Below, in pieces: positions 25,272 through 33,279 of a DNA stretch of 41,280 bases. The notes under the pieces were generated by a model, which was not told the origin of the DNA, did no database searches, and saw nothing but the letters and a program-made list of their open reading frames with translations. Each line of letters begins with the position of its first letter. Position 1 is the stretch's first letter. The stretch comes from Pseudomonadota bacterium (GTDB lineage Bacteria > Pseudomonadota > Gammaproteobacteria > Steroidobacterales > Woeseiaceae), in the NCBI GenBank assembly GCA_022560695.1, contig JADFSP010000020.1, forward strand, positions 1 through 41,280, read 5' to 3'. A program made the translations under genes and the position numbers.

Positions 25272-25295
25272 CGATCGTTCGTCCTGCGACGATCG
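25272..25295. terminator. candidate bidirectional hairpin between convergent genes
   Basis: Inverted repeat CGATCGT (25272-25278) and ACGATCG (25289-25295), with an inner CGTC-CTGC-GACG, lies in the 65-base gap between the converging OmpA-barrel and DoxX genes. There is no clear T-run on either strand, so terminator function is uncertain. Confidence 0.35.
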
Positions 25296-25304
25296 GCTTG
25301 TCGC

Positions 25305-25670
25305 TTAGGCGTCGTTGCCCTTCGCCGCCAGGTACAGGCCGCTGACCAGCATCAGGAGCGGAAACTCGACACCGCCATTCATGACGCTGAAGCCGTTCTT
25401 GGCATGGACCATCGCGATGGCGCCGACCATCACGACGACGACGATCAGGCCGCCGAGACGGGTGAGCATCTCCTTGCCGAATGCACCGGCAATCAACATG
25501 ATGCCGGCGGCGATTTCGGCCAGCGCAAGGAGCCAGATCACGGCAACCGGCAAACCCATCATGGGCCCTTCGATCGGAAATTTGCTTGCGCCGTGAAAAA
25601 GGAACGTGGCGGCCAGTGACAAACGTAGGCCCCAGTGTGCATGGGGCGCAAGGGTCTTGAGAAAGTCCAT
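25305..25670 (-). CDS. DoxX family membrane protein
   Basis: A 121-aa protein with four predicted transmembrane helices. Its N-terminal half carries the family pattern LRLSLAATFLFHGASKF; PVAVIWLLALAEIAAGIMLIAGAF is the second helix. DoxX-family proteins are small quinone- or redox-associated inner-membrane proteins of mixed function; no specific role can be assigned here. GAGGAAAG lies just before the ATG on the minus strand. It is divergent from the indolepyruvate oxidoreductase gene across 94 bases, which must hold promoters for both. Confidence 0.88.
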   Translation of the reverse strand: MDFLKTLAPHAHWGLRLSLAATFLFHGASKFPIEGPMMGLPVAVIWLLALAEIAAGIMLIAGAFGKEMLTRLGGLIVVVVMVGAIAMVHAKNGFSVMNGGVEFPLLMLVSGLYLAAKGNDA

Positions 25671-25764
25671 ACTGCTTTCCTCTTCGCTGTTATCCGTATC
25701 GAAGCGTACACTAATTCATACGTCATAATCCCGGTCGAAGGGGAAACTGGATACACTACCCGGC

Positions 25765-27900
25765 ATGGCTGAACGGTCATTCAAGCGAGAAGTCGAGAAG
25801 CTTCGCATTGGCGAGGGCGAGGAATTCGCCGGCGAAGGTATTCTTGCGGTCACCAAGGCACTGTTGCAATCGGGCGTTTCCTACGTCGGCGGTTATCAGG
25901 GTGCGCCGATATCGCACCTGATGGATGTGTTGTCAGATGCCGATGAAATTCTGACAGAGCTCGGCGTCCATTTCGAGACCAGCGCGAACGAAGCAACCGC
26001 TGCGGCGATGACCGCAGTGTCAATCAATTACCCGCTCCGTGGAGCGGTTACCTTCAAGTCGACCGTCGGTACGAATGTCGCAAGCGATGCGCTTGCGAAT
26101 CTTGCGTCGGGCGGCGTCACCGGCGGCGTCGTTATCATCATTGGTGAAGACTACGGCGAAGGTTCGAGCATCATGCAGGAGCGAACGCACGCGTTCGCGA
26201 TGAAGAGCCAGATATGGTTGCTCGATCCGCGTCCGAATATTCCCAGCATTGTCGCCGCGACCGAACACGCGTTCGAGCTGTCTGAAGCGAGCAATACACC
26301 CGTATTCCTGCAATTGCGTATTCGCTCCTGCCACATCCATGGAAGATTCAAGGCGAGCGATAATCGACGGCCGAAGATGTCGCTGCGCGAAGCGATGGAA
26401 AATCCGGTGCGAAACCTGGATAGAATTGTCTTGCCGCCGGCCTCGTTCCATCACGAGCAGGAGAAAGTAAACAAGCGCTGGCCGGCTGCCGTCGAGTACA
26501 TCGAGGAGCACAAACTGAACGAGACGTTCGAGGGTACGCGCGACGACCTTGGAATTATCGTGCAGGGTGGTTTGTACAATACCTTGATTCGCACGATGGA
26601 ACGTCTCGGTCTCGCGGACGCATTCGGCAAGACAGACATACCGATCTATGTCATGAATGTTGCCTATCCACTCATCGATTCCGAAGTCGTCGAGTTTTGT
26701 ACCGGCAAGAACGCCGTGCTGCTGGTTGAGGAAGGGCAGCCGAACTATATCGAACAGGCGATCAATACGGTATTGCGCCAGCGAGACGTGCAAACGAAAC
26801 TGCTTGGCAAGGGCATGTTGCCGATGGCTGGCGAGTATACGAGCCAGGTACTGCGCCGCGGTCTGGTACTTTTCATGGCGCAGTTCGATGCGGGCTGGCA
26901 GCCGCCCGAAGACCCGATGCACCTCGTCGCAGAATTCATCAGCAAGATCGAAAATCATGTGCCGGAGCGCACACCCGGCTTGTGCATCGGTTGCCCGGAA
27001 CGGCCGATCTTCGCCAGCCTCAAGATGTTGCAGGAGGAGCTCGGTGATTTTCATGTCAGCGCCGACATCGGCTGCCACCTGTTTTCCATACTGCCGCCGT
27101 TCAATATCGGCAACACGACGATGGGTTATGGGCTGGGAGCGGCCGGCGCCGCAGCATTCAATACGGAAAGCGACAAGCCGGCGATCGCGATAATGGGAGA
27201 CGGCGGCTTCTGGCATAACGGCCTGACCAGCGGCATCGGCAACGCGGTTTTCAATCAAAGCGATGCCTTGACGATCGTCGTCGACAACAATTACTCGGCG
27301 GCCACTGGCGGTCAGGATCTGTTATCGAGTAAAGGTGGCGCCGATAACAGGAGTACACGACATTCGATCGAGAAAGCTGCGCAAGGCGTCGGCGTCAAAT
27401 GGACGAAAACAGTTCACACGTACGACATCGGAGAAATGCGCGCGGCGTTGCGAGCGGCCGTGGCCGCGAAAAAAGGTACGGGGCCGAAGGTTCTTGTCGC
27501 CCAGGGCGAATGCATGCTGAACAGGGAGCGGCGAGAGAAGCCGATATTTTCCAAAGCCGTCAGCGACGGCAAGCGCATGGTCAGAGACCGTTTCGGAGTA
27601 GACGAAGATACCTGCACGGGCGATCACGAATGCATTCGTTTGAGTGGCTGCCCATCACTGACTGTGAAGCCGAATCCGGATCCTCTGCGGCGGCAACCAG
27701 TGTCTTACGTTGACAACAGCTGTGTCGGTTGCGGCAATTGCGGTGAAGTCGCGCACGAAGCAGTTCTGTGCCCGTCGTTCTACAAAGGTCAGATCGTGTT
27801 CAATCCGAACTTACTCGACCGGGTCCTGTTTCGCATACGCCGGTCGGTGATCGGCTGGTTTCAGAACGGTACGGAGAAACGCCGTCTGAGACTTGCGTGA
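25765..27900 (+). CDS. indolepyruvate ferredoxin oxidoreductase-like alpha subunit (TPP and 4Fe-4S)
   Basis: A 711-aa 2-oxoacid:ferredoxin oxidoreductase subunit of the IorA type. This family decarboxylates aryl-pyruvates to aryl-acetyl-CoA and reduces ferredoxin. The N-terminal pyrimidine-binding domain includes GGYQGAPISHLMDVL and ETSANEATAAAM. The TPP site is GDGGFWHNG (Gly478-Asp479, Asn485). The C-terminus carries two iron-sulfur motifs: Cys617, 623 and 629 (CTGDHECIRLSGCP) and Cys653, 656, 659 and 669 (CVGCGNCGEVAHEAVLCP). The gene overlaps its beta subunit (TGATG). The first motif is the variant of the long fused proteobacterial enzymes rather than archaeal IorA. Actual substrate unknown. 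Confidence 0.9.
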   Translation: MAERSFKREVEKLRIGEGEEFAGEGILAVTKALLQSGVSYVGGYQGAPISHLMDVLSDADEILTELGVHFETSANEATAAAMTAVSINYPLRGAVTFKSTVGTNVASDALANLASGGVTGGVVIIIGEDYGEGSSIMQERTHAFAMKSQIWLLDPRPNIPSIVAATEHAFELSEASNTPVFLQLRIRSCHIHGRFKASDNRRPKMSLREAMENPVRNLDRIVLPPASFHHEQEKVNKRWPAAVEYIEEHKLNETFEGTRDDLGIIVQGGLYNTLIRTMERLGLADAFGKTDIPIYVMNVAYPLIDSEVVEFCTGKNAVLLVEEGQPNYIEQAINTVLRQRDVQTKLLGKGMLPMAGEYTSQVLRRGLVLFMAQFDAGWQPPEDPMHLVAEFISKIENHVPERTPGLCIGCPERPIFASLKMLQEELGDFHVSADIGCHLFSILPPFNIGNTTMGYGLGAAGAAAFNTESDKPAIAIMGDGGFWHNGLTSGIGNAVFNQSDALTIVVDNNYSAATGGQDLLSSKGGADNRSTRHSIEKAAQGVGVKWTKTVHTYDIGEMRAALRAAVAAKKGTGPKVLVAQGECMLNRERREKPIFSKAVSDGKRMVRDRFGVDEDTCTGDHECIRLSGCPSLTVKPNPDPLRRQPVSYVDNSCVGCGNCGEVAHEAVLCPSFYKGQIVFNPNLLDRVLFRIRRSVIGWFQNGTEKRRLRLA

Positions 27901-29297
27901 TGATCACGATTAGCCGCGAACGTCCCATTACGATCGCGATACTTGCACTCGGCGGCCTGGGCGGCGGCGTTCTTACGAAGTGGCTGGTCGATATGGCCGA
28001 GGCGAATGGTTTTCTCGCTCAATCCACCTATGTCGCCGGCGTAGCACAACGCACCGGCTCCACGGTCTATTGCATAGAAATGTACGCAGCCGACAAAGCG
28101 CAAGAGCAAGGCAGGACGCCGGTGTTTGCACTCTATCCGGTTCCCGGTGACGTCGATCTGGTCGTCGCAGGCGAGATGGCGGAAACGGGCCGTGCCATTC
28201 AAAAGGGTTTTGTTACTCCCAATACGACCACACTCATCGCCAGCAGCCACCGTGTGTTTTCGATCATCGAGAAAGAGGCCGTGGACGACGGCATCGTGGA
28301 TCAGGCACCGGTTGCCGAGGCGGCAGCAAAGGTCGCAAAGAAATTCATCTGCTTCGACATGGAAGTGTTGGCCAACGAAACAGGAAGTGTGATCAGCTCT
28401 GTCCTGTTTGGTGCGATAGCAGCCACGGACGCGCTGCCGTTCGACAAGGGCGCCTATGAAAAAGTCATTCGTGACACGGGGCGTGCGGTCGATCGAAATC
28501 TTGCCGGCTTCGCAGCGGGCTTTACGGGGGCATCCCGGCCGGCGCCAGCAGCAAAGAAAGAAGAGGTGCCACAGGCTGAGCCAGTTGGCGCCAACGGGCG
28601 GGCGCTGGCCAGGCGAATCGATAACGAGCTTCCTGCGGCAACGCGGGTATTCGCACTACATGGGGCATTGCGGGCACTGGACTACCAGGACGCGGGCTAT
28701 GCGAATTCGTATCTGGATACGTTAACACGCGTCCACGAAGCAGAAGCAAAGGTGGCCGGGGAGTCCAGGCAGTTCAGTCTGACGACCGAGGTCGCGCGGC
28801 AACTGGCGTTGCAGATGTGCTACGAAGACACAATCCGCGTCGCAGATCTGAAGACCCGGCGTGAACGCTCGCAGCGCGTACGTGACCAGGTCGGTGCGGT
28901 GGAAAATCAGCCGGCACATATCGTCGAGTACTTTCATCCACGTATTGAAGAAATCTGCGACACATTGCCGGCGGCTCTGGGCGGATACATCCTGCGTTCC
29001 CCGCGCATCAGGAAAATCATGTCTCCGCTGTTTACCAAAGGCCGCAACATCAGGACATCATCGATCACCGGCTTTCTGATGCTCAGGACGATTGCGAAGA
29101 TGAAACGCTGGAGACGTGGCACATACCGCTTCTCCGTGCAGCAAAAACTGATTGCGAACTGGTTGCAAAGGGTGCTTGCAGCACTGGAATCAGACTACGA
29201 CAATGCGCTGCATATCGCACAGAGCATAGAGTCGGTGAGAGGTTACGGCGATACCTACGAGCGCGGGTTAAAGCGCTATGAGGAGGCGATTCGTTGA
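27900..29297 (+). CDS. indolepyruvate oxidoreductase-like beta subunit with helical C-terminal extension
   Basis: A 465-aa protein. The N-terminal 200 or so residues are the 2-oxoacid:acceptor oxidoreductase gamma-type domain (IAILALGGLGGGVLTKWLVDMAE, VAGVAQRTGSTVYCIEMY). After a short Ala/Pro linker, the last 220 residues form a helical domain (EVARQLALQMCYEDTIRVADLKTRRER, FTKGRNIRTSSITGFLMLRT) like the C-terminal part of long fused indolepyruvate oxidoreductases (probably DUF6537). The ATG at 27900 shares a base with the alpha-subunit stop. It should form the holoenzyme with the preceding gene product. Confidence 0.88.
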   Translation: MITISRERPITIAILALGGLGGGVLTKWLVDMAEANGFLAQSTYVAGVAQRTGSTVYCIEMYAADKAQEQGRTPVFALYPVPGDVDLVVAGEMAETGRAIQKGFVTPNTTTLIASSHRVFSIIEKEAVDDGIVDQAPVAEAAAKVAKKFICFDMEVLANETGSVISSVLFGAIAATDALPFDKGAYEKVIRDTGRAVDRNLAGFAAGFTGASRPAPAAKKEEVPQAEPVGANGRALARRIDNELPAATRVFALHGALRALDYQDAGYANSYLDTLTRVHEAEAKVAGESRQFSLTTEVARQLALQMCYEDTIRVADLKTRRERSQRVRDQVGAVENQPAHIVEYFHPRIEEICDTLPAALGGYILRSPRIRKIMSPLFTKGRNIRTSSITGFLMLRTIAKMKRWRRGTYRFSVQQKLIANWLQRVLAALESDYDNALHIAQSIESVRGYGDTYERGLKRYEEAIR

Positions 29298-30049
29298 GTT
29301 ACTTTGACGGCAAACATGCGGTGGTTACGGGCGGCGGCAGTGGCATCGGCGCCGCCATCGCGGCTTCGCTGGTCAGCGCCGGCGCCGCCGTCACGATCAT
29401 GGGCCGCAACGACGATAAGCTGCGCAAAGTGGCGGACGACATCGGCGCAGCGCGAGAGCTTGCCGACGTGACCGATCGCGAGCAGGTCGCAACCGCATTT
29501 GCCAGCGCCGTGAAAAACAATGGCTGTGTAGACATACTTGTGAATAACGCCGGCATGGCGCAGGCGGTGCCGTTCGCCAAAATGCAGGACGAACTCTGGG
29601 ATCAGACGATCGCTGTCAATCTGACCGGCGTGTACAACTGCACGCGTGTGGTCACCGAATCGATGCTTGCCGCAGGCGCAGGAAGTATCGTCAACATAGC
29701 CAGCACCGCGGCCCGAACAGGGTTCGCCTATGTCGCCGCCTATTGTGCGGCCAAGCATGGCGTGCTTGGCTTAACGCGCTCACTCGCCCTCGAGTTTGCA
29801 AAAAAAGGCATCACGGTGAACGCGGTGTGCCCGGGCTACACCAATACCGATATGGTTGAGAGCGCGGTGGAAAATGTTATTGCGAAGACCGGTCGCACAA
29901 GAGAGCAAGCGCTTGCGGAAATCCTGAAGTCCAATCCGCAGGGTCGACTTGTCGAACCCGAAGAGGTCGCTGACGCTGTGATCTGGTTGTGCCAGCAGCA
30001 ATCCGTGACGGGCCAGGCAATCGCCGTGGACGGCGGCGAAGTTCAGTGA
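29294..30049 (+). CDS. short-chain dehydrogenase/reductase (SDR)
   Basis: A 251-aa classical SDR, NAD(P)H-dependent. Cofactor motif GGGSGIGAA near residue 12, NNAG near 90, catalytic Ser137, Tyr150 and Lys154 (YCAAK), and [10 protein letters not shown] after it. The start is TTG (29294), overlapping the previous stop by four bases, with a perfect AGGAGG seven bases upstream (29281-29286). In this CoA-pathway context it is probably a 3-hydroxyacyl-CoA or alicyclic alcohol dehydrogenase; the exact substrate is inferred. Confidence 0.92.
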   Translation: MSYFDGKHAVVTGGGSGIGAAIAASLVSAGAAVTIMGRNDDKLRKVADDIGAARELADVTDREQVATAFASAVKNNGCVDILVNNAGMAQAVPFAKMQDELWDQTIAVNLTGVYNCTRVVTESMLAAGAGSIVNIASTAARTGFAYVAAYCAAKHGVLGLTRSLALEFAKKGITVNAVCPGYTNTDMVESAVENVIAKTGRTREQALAEILKSNPQGRLVEPEEVADAVIWLCQQQSVTGQAIAVDGGEVQ

Positions 30050-30056
30050 GGACGAG

Positions 30057-30863
30057 ATGATGGAACCAGATCCCGAACATTTCTTGTGGAGTCTGAGCGA
30101 CGAAGGCGTGGCTTCGGTGACGTTAAACCGGCCCGAGCGCAAGAATCCGCTGACATTCGAATCGTATGCGGAATTGCGCGACACCTTCCGATCGCTTGTC
30201 GACAATGACGATGTCAAAGCTGTCGTAATATCCGGAGCCGGTGAAAATTTCTGCTCGGGTGGCGACGTGCACGAGATCATCGGCCCACTGACGAAAATGA
30301 ACATGAAGGCCTTGCTGAAGTTCACTCGCATGACCGGTGACCTGGTCAAGGCAATCCGCAAGTGCCCACAACCGGTCATCAGCGCGATCGACGGAATATG
30401 CGCAGGGGCCGGCGCCGCAATCGCGATGGCCAGCGATCTTCGCTATGGCACGCCGCGCGCCAAAACCGCGTTTCTGTTTACACGAGTCGGCCTGGCAGGC
30501 GCGGACATGGGTGCATGCGCTTTCTTGCCAAGGATTATCGGCCAGGGTCGCGCGTCAGAGTTGTTGCTGACCGGCCGCTCGATGAGCGCCGAGGAAGGTG
30601 AACGCTGGGGCTTTTATAATGCACTGTTCGATCCGGACGACCTGCACGCCGGCGTGCACGCGATCGCGAGCCGCCTCGTGGCCGGGCCGAATTTCGCCCA
30701 GGGCATTACGAAGAATCAATTGAACATCGAATGGGACATGCCCATCGATACCGCTATCGAAGCAGAGGCCCAGGCGCAGGCGATATGCATGCAAACGGCG
30801 GACTTCGAGCGTGCCTACAATGCGTTTGTCAAAAAAGAAAAGCCGAAATTCAAAGGCGACTGA
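30057..30863 (+). CDS. enoyl-CoA hydratase/isomerase family protein
   Basis: A 268-aa crotonase-fold protein. Oxyanion-hole segments [10 protein letters not shown] and [19 protein letters not shown] are present. Of the two catalytic glutamates of typical hydratases, the second is present (Glu168 in ASELLLTG), while the first position falls in [13 protein letters not shown] and is not Glu, so it may act as an isomerase, hydrolase or lyase rather than a standard hydratase. The ATG at 30057 follows GAGGACGAG, 7 bases after the SDR gene. Probably cytoplasmic, in the ring-degradation pathway. Confidence 0.9.
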   Translation: MMEPDPEHFLWSLSDEGVASVTLNRPERKNPLTFESYAELRDTFRSLVDNDDVKAVVISGAGENFCSGGDVHEIIGPLTKMNMKALLKFTRMTGDLVKAIRKCPQPVISAIDGICAGAGAAIAMASDLRYGTPRAKTAFLFTRVGLAGADMGACAFLPRIIGQGRASELLLTGRSMSAEEGERWGFYNALFDPDDLHAGVHAIASRLVAGPNFAQGITKNQLNIEWDMPIDTAIEAEAQAQAICMQTADFERAYNAFVKKEKPKFKGD

Positions 30864-30929
30864 GTCAAATGTCGGAAATCCACTCCGCTAATCGTTCGTA
30901 TCGCGAAGAAGCAAACGGGGCGATATGCC

Positions 30930-32093
30930 GTGAGTGATACCTCGTATCTGGCCTGGCCCTTCTTCGATGACAAGCATCGCGAGCTGCAGGCCGCGTTGCA
31001 GTCATGGTGCGAGGAATATGATTTCGCTCGCAGCGATGATGTAGACAGCGACTGCAAGACCCTTGTCAAGGATCTGGGCACGGCCGGCTGGCTCAAGAAC
31101 TGTGTACCTGCGCGTTGGGGCGGCGCGTCCGCGAAACTCGATGTGCGCAGCATCGCGTTGTGCCGGGAAACACTTGCGTACCATTCGGGACTGGCCGACT
31201 TCTCGTTCGCGATGCAAGGCCTTGGCAGCGGCGCCTTATCGCTATTCGCAAGTGATGACATGTGCGAGCGTTACCTGCCAAAAGTTGCCGCAGGTGAATG
31301 CATCGCGGCATTCGCTCTATCCGAAGCAAAAGCAGGCTCAGACGTCGCAGCAATGGAAACCAGCGCCGAACTGGCAGGCGATGAGTATGTTCTGAACGGC
31401 GAAAAAACCTGGATTTCGAATGGCGGTATTGCGCATGTCTACTGCGTGTTTGCGAGAACCGGCGATGCACCGGGTTCGCGCGGACTGAGCGCGTTTGTTG
31501 TCGATGCGACGAACCCGGGATTGTCGATCAAGGAGCGAATTGAAACGATGGCCCCGCACCCGCTGGCGACATTGTCTTTCAAAGACTGTCGCGTCCCGGC
31601 AAGCGCGCGGATCGGCGCATCGGGACAGGGCTTTAAGGTTGCCATGGCGACACTGGATGTCTTCCGCACGAGCGTTGCGGCGGCAGCACTCGGTTTCGCA
31701 CGACGGGCGCTGGATGAGGCGCTGAAACATACGAGCAGCCGGCAACTGTTCGGTGCACCGCTCAGCGCGCTGCAGATGACAGAAGCAAGTATTGCCGACA
31801 TGGCGACCGAGATCGATGCAAGTGCTTTGCTCGTGTTCCGTTCGGCGTGGGCGAAGGATTGCCATCAGGACCGGGTGACGCGTGAGGCAGCGATGGCGAA
31901 GCTGTATGCGACAGAGGCAGCGCAACGCGTCATCGACAGGGCTGTTCAGTTATTCGGTGGCAGTGGCGTCACCAAGGGCAATATCGTCGAGAGTCTGTAC
32001 CGCGAAATACGTGCTTTGAGAATTTACGAGGGCGCAAGCGAAATCCAGAAAGTCATCATAGCCCGGCAGACCTACAAAGGCGCGAATCGATGA
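30930..32093 (+). CDS. acyl-CoA dehydrogenase
   Basis: A 387-aa FAD enzyme of the acyl-CoA dehydrogenase family, introducing an alpha-beta double bond in a CoA thioester. Family signatures are [15 protein letters not shown] (substrate/FAD loop), [19 protein letters not shown], and [16 protein letters not shown] with the likely catalytic base Glu367. The start is GTG at 30930; an ATG at 30925 runs into a stop at once, and the 66 bases upstream hold no better in-frame start. The stop overlaps the next gene (ATGA). Cyclic or branched acyl-CoA substrates are plausible. Confidence 0.92.
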   Translation: MSDTSYLAWPFFDDKHRELQAALQSWCEEYDFARSDDVDSDCKTLVKDLGTAGWLKNCVPARWGGASAKLDVRSIALCRETLAYHSGLADFSFAMQGLGSGALSLFASDDMCERYLPKVAAGECIAAFALSEAKAGSDVAAMETSAELAGDEYVLNGEKTWISNGGIAHVYCVFARTGDAPGSRGLSAFVVDATNPGLSIKERIETMAPHPLATLSFKDCRVPASARIGASGQGFKVAMATLDVFRTSVAAAALGFARRALDEALKHTSSRQLFGAPLSALQMTEASIADMATEIDASALLVFRSAWAKDCHQDRVTREAAMAKLYATEAAQRVIDRAVQLFGGSGVTKGNIVESLYREIRALRIYEGASEIQKVIIARQTYKGANR

Positions 32094-32488
32094 AGCACCT
32101 GCTTCCGGATGGATGGCCCCGGCCGAGCGGGTATTCGCTCGGTATCCTGGCGCAGGGCAGGCAGATTTTCATTGCCGGCATGGTCGGATGGGACCAGGAC
32201 GGCCGGTTCGCAGATGGGCTGGTCCGGCAATTCAGACAGATCCTCGTAAATACCGTGGCAACGCTCAAGGAGGGTGGCGCGACTCCGGCGGATATCGTTC
32301 GAATGACCTGGTATGTCAAAGATCTGGACGACTACCGCGGGAATCTGACCGGCATCGGACAGGCGTATCGCGACGTAATCGGCAAGCACTACCCGGTCAT
32401 GGCCGTTGTCGGCGTTAATGACCTGGTCGAACGTGAAGCCCTGATTGAAATCGAAACGACCGCGGTCATCGAACGCGATTCGAGCTAG
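32090..32488 (+). CDS. Rid (YjgF/YER057c/UK114) family protein
   Basis: A 132-aa Rid-family protein ([58 protein letters not shown]). True RidA hydrolyses 2-imino acids and needs an Arg in a PAR segment. Here the corresponding region reads YPVMAVVGV, so the Arg appears to be absent and classic imine deaminase activity is doubtful. It may act on an enamine or imine formed in the pathway by another mechanism, as 2-aminomuconate deaminases of this superfamily do. Coupled to the acyl-CoA dehydrogenase gene by an ATGA overlap. Confidence 0.9.
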   Translation: MKHLLPDGWPRPSGYSLGILAQGRQIFIAGMVGWDQDGRFADGLVRQFRQILVNTVATLKEGGATPADIVRMTWYVKDLDDYRGNLTGIGQAYRDVIGKHYPVMAVVGVNDLVEREALIEIETTAVIERDSS

Positions 32489-32493
32489 CGACG

Positions 32494-33243
32494 ATGAAGG
32501 ACAAAGATCGCAAGATCGTACGAAGTTTTCGTGTGCGCTTCGCGCAGGTGGACGGCGCGCACGTCATTTACTATCCACGCTACCTGGAAATGATTGCGGA
32601 CACGTTTCCGGAGGCCGCCCTGGATCGTGTGCCGTACGACCTGTCGATTCGTTTTTTGGGCTCGAATCGTCTCGGTGACAACATCAGGATGATCTTCGAG
32701 CCCAATGAGACTGGCTGGTCCGTGTCGGGATCGATGAAACGAGAATCTTTCTCAGTTGTGCTGACTGAAAAATCGGCGGATCGCCCGATGGAGCCGTACC
32801 AAAGCGAACTCGCCAGCTTCGAGACAGAACAATTTACCATTCGCGACTGGATGTGCGGCCCCGGCGGCAAGTTGCATCTGTCACGATATTATGAATTGAT
32901 CAGCCATGCCGTTGAGCAATGGTTCGAGGCCAGCCTAGGGATGAGTTTCCAGGAATTGCACGTGGCTGAGAATCTCGGCATCCCGACCGTACAACTGGAG
33001 ACTAAATGTACGGCGTTCCCCCGCAGCGGAGACACGGTATCGGTGGCGCTGCGGCCCATCTCGGTGGGAGAGAGTGCGGCACAATTGATGACCTGGCTGA
33101 CGGGGTCCGGAGGCGTTTTACTGGAGACAAGGCAAGTGATCGTTTTCGCGGACTTAAGTGATCGCAAGATCCAAAGCGTCAGCATCCCGGAGATGCTCAA
33201 GCGCAACATGCGCTCACAACTTGCAGCCGTACCGTCTCACTGA
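32494..33243 (+). CDS. double-hotdog acyl-CoA thioesterase-like protein
   Basis: A 249-aa protein made of two hotdog halves. The first (about 8-110, RVRFAQVDGAHVIYYPRYLEM) resembles 4-hydroxybenzoyl-CoA thioesterase. The second (about 120-235, GPGGKLHLSRYYELISHAVEQW, PTVQLETKCTAFPRSGDTV) is a more divergent hotdog. It probably hydrolyses an aromatic or alicyclic CoA thioester, releasing CoA from dead-end intermediates or finishing the pathway. It starts 5 bases after the Rid gene. A short AT-rich gap of 36 bases follows. Confidence 0.82.
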   Translation: MKDKDRKIVRSFRVRFAQVDGAHVIYYPRYLEMIADTFPEAALDRVPYDLSIRFLGSNRLGDNIRMIFEPNETGWSVSGSMKRESFSVVLTEKSADRPMEPYQSELASFETEQFTIRDWMCGPGGKLHLSRYYELISHAVEQWFEASLGMSFQELHVAENLGIPTVQLETKCTAFPRSGDTVSVALRPISVGESAAQLMTWLTGSGGVLLETRQVIVFADLSDRKIQSVSIPEMLKRNMRSQLAAVPSH

Positions 33244-33279
33244 TATTAATAAATAGACAGTTATAGTTGTAATGATGCC

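Noticed and set aside
25017..25619. 200-codon plus-strand open frame across the end of the OmpA-barrel gene and DoxX
   Set aside because: It runs through two well-supported genes in other frames and has a low-complexity composition.
27768..27899. Longer N-terminus for the indolepyruvate oxidoreductase beta subunit
   Set aside because: It overlaps the iron-sulfur domain coding region of the alpha subunit by 133 bases. ATG 27900 with a one-base overlap gives the normal family start.
30869..30937. 22-residue open frame before the acyl-CoA dehydrogenase
   Set aside because: No recognisable signal or hydrophobic segment. It overlaps the GTG start of the dehydrogenase in another frame and may only be leader sequence.
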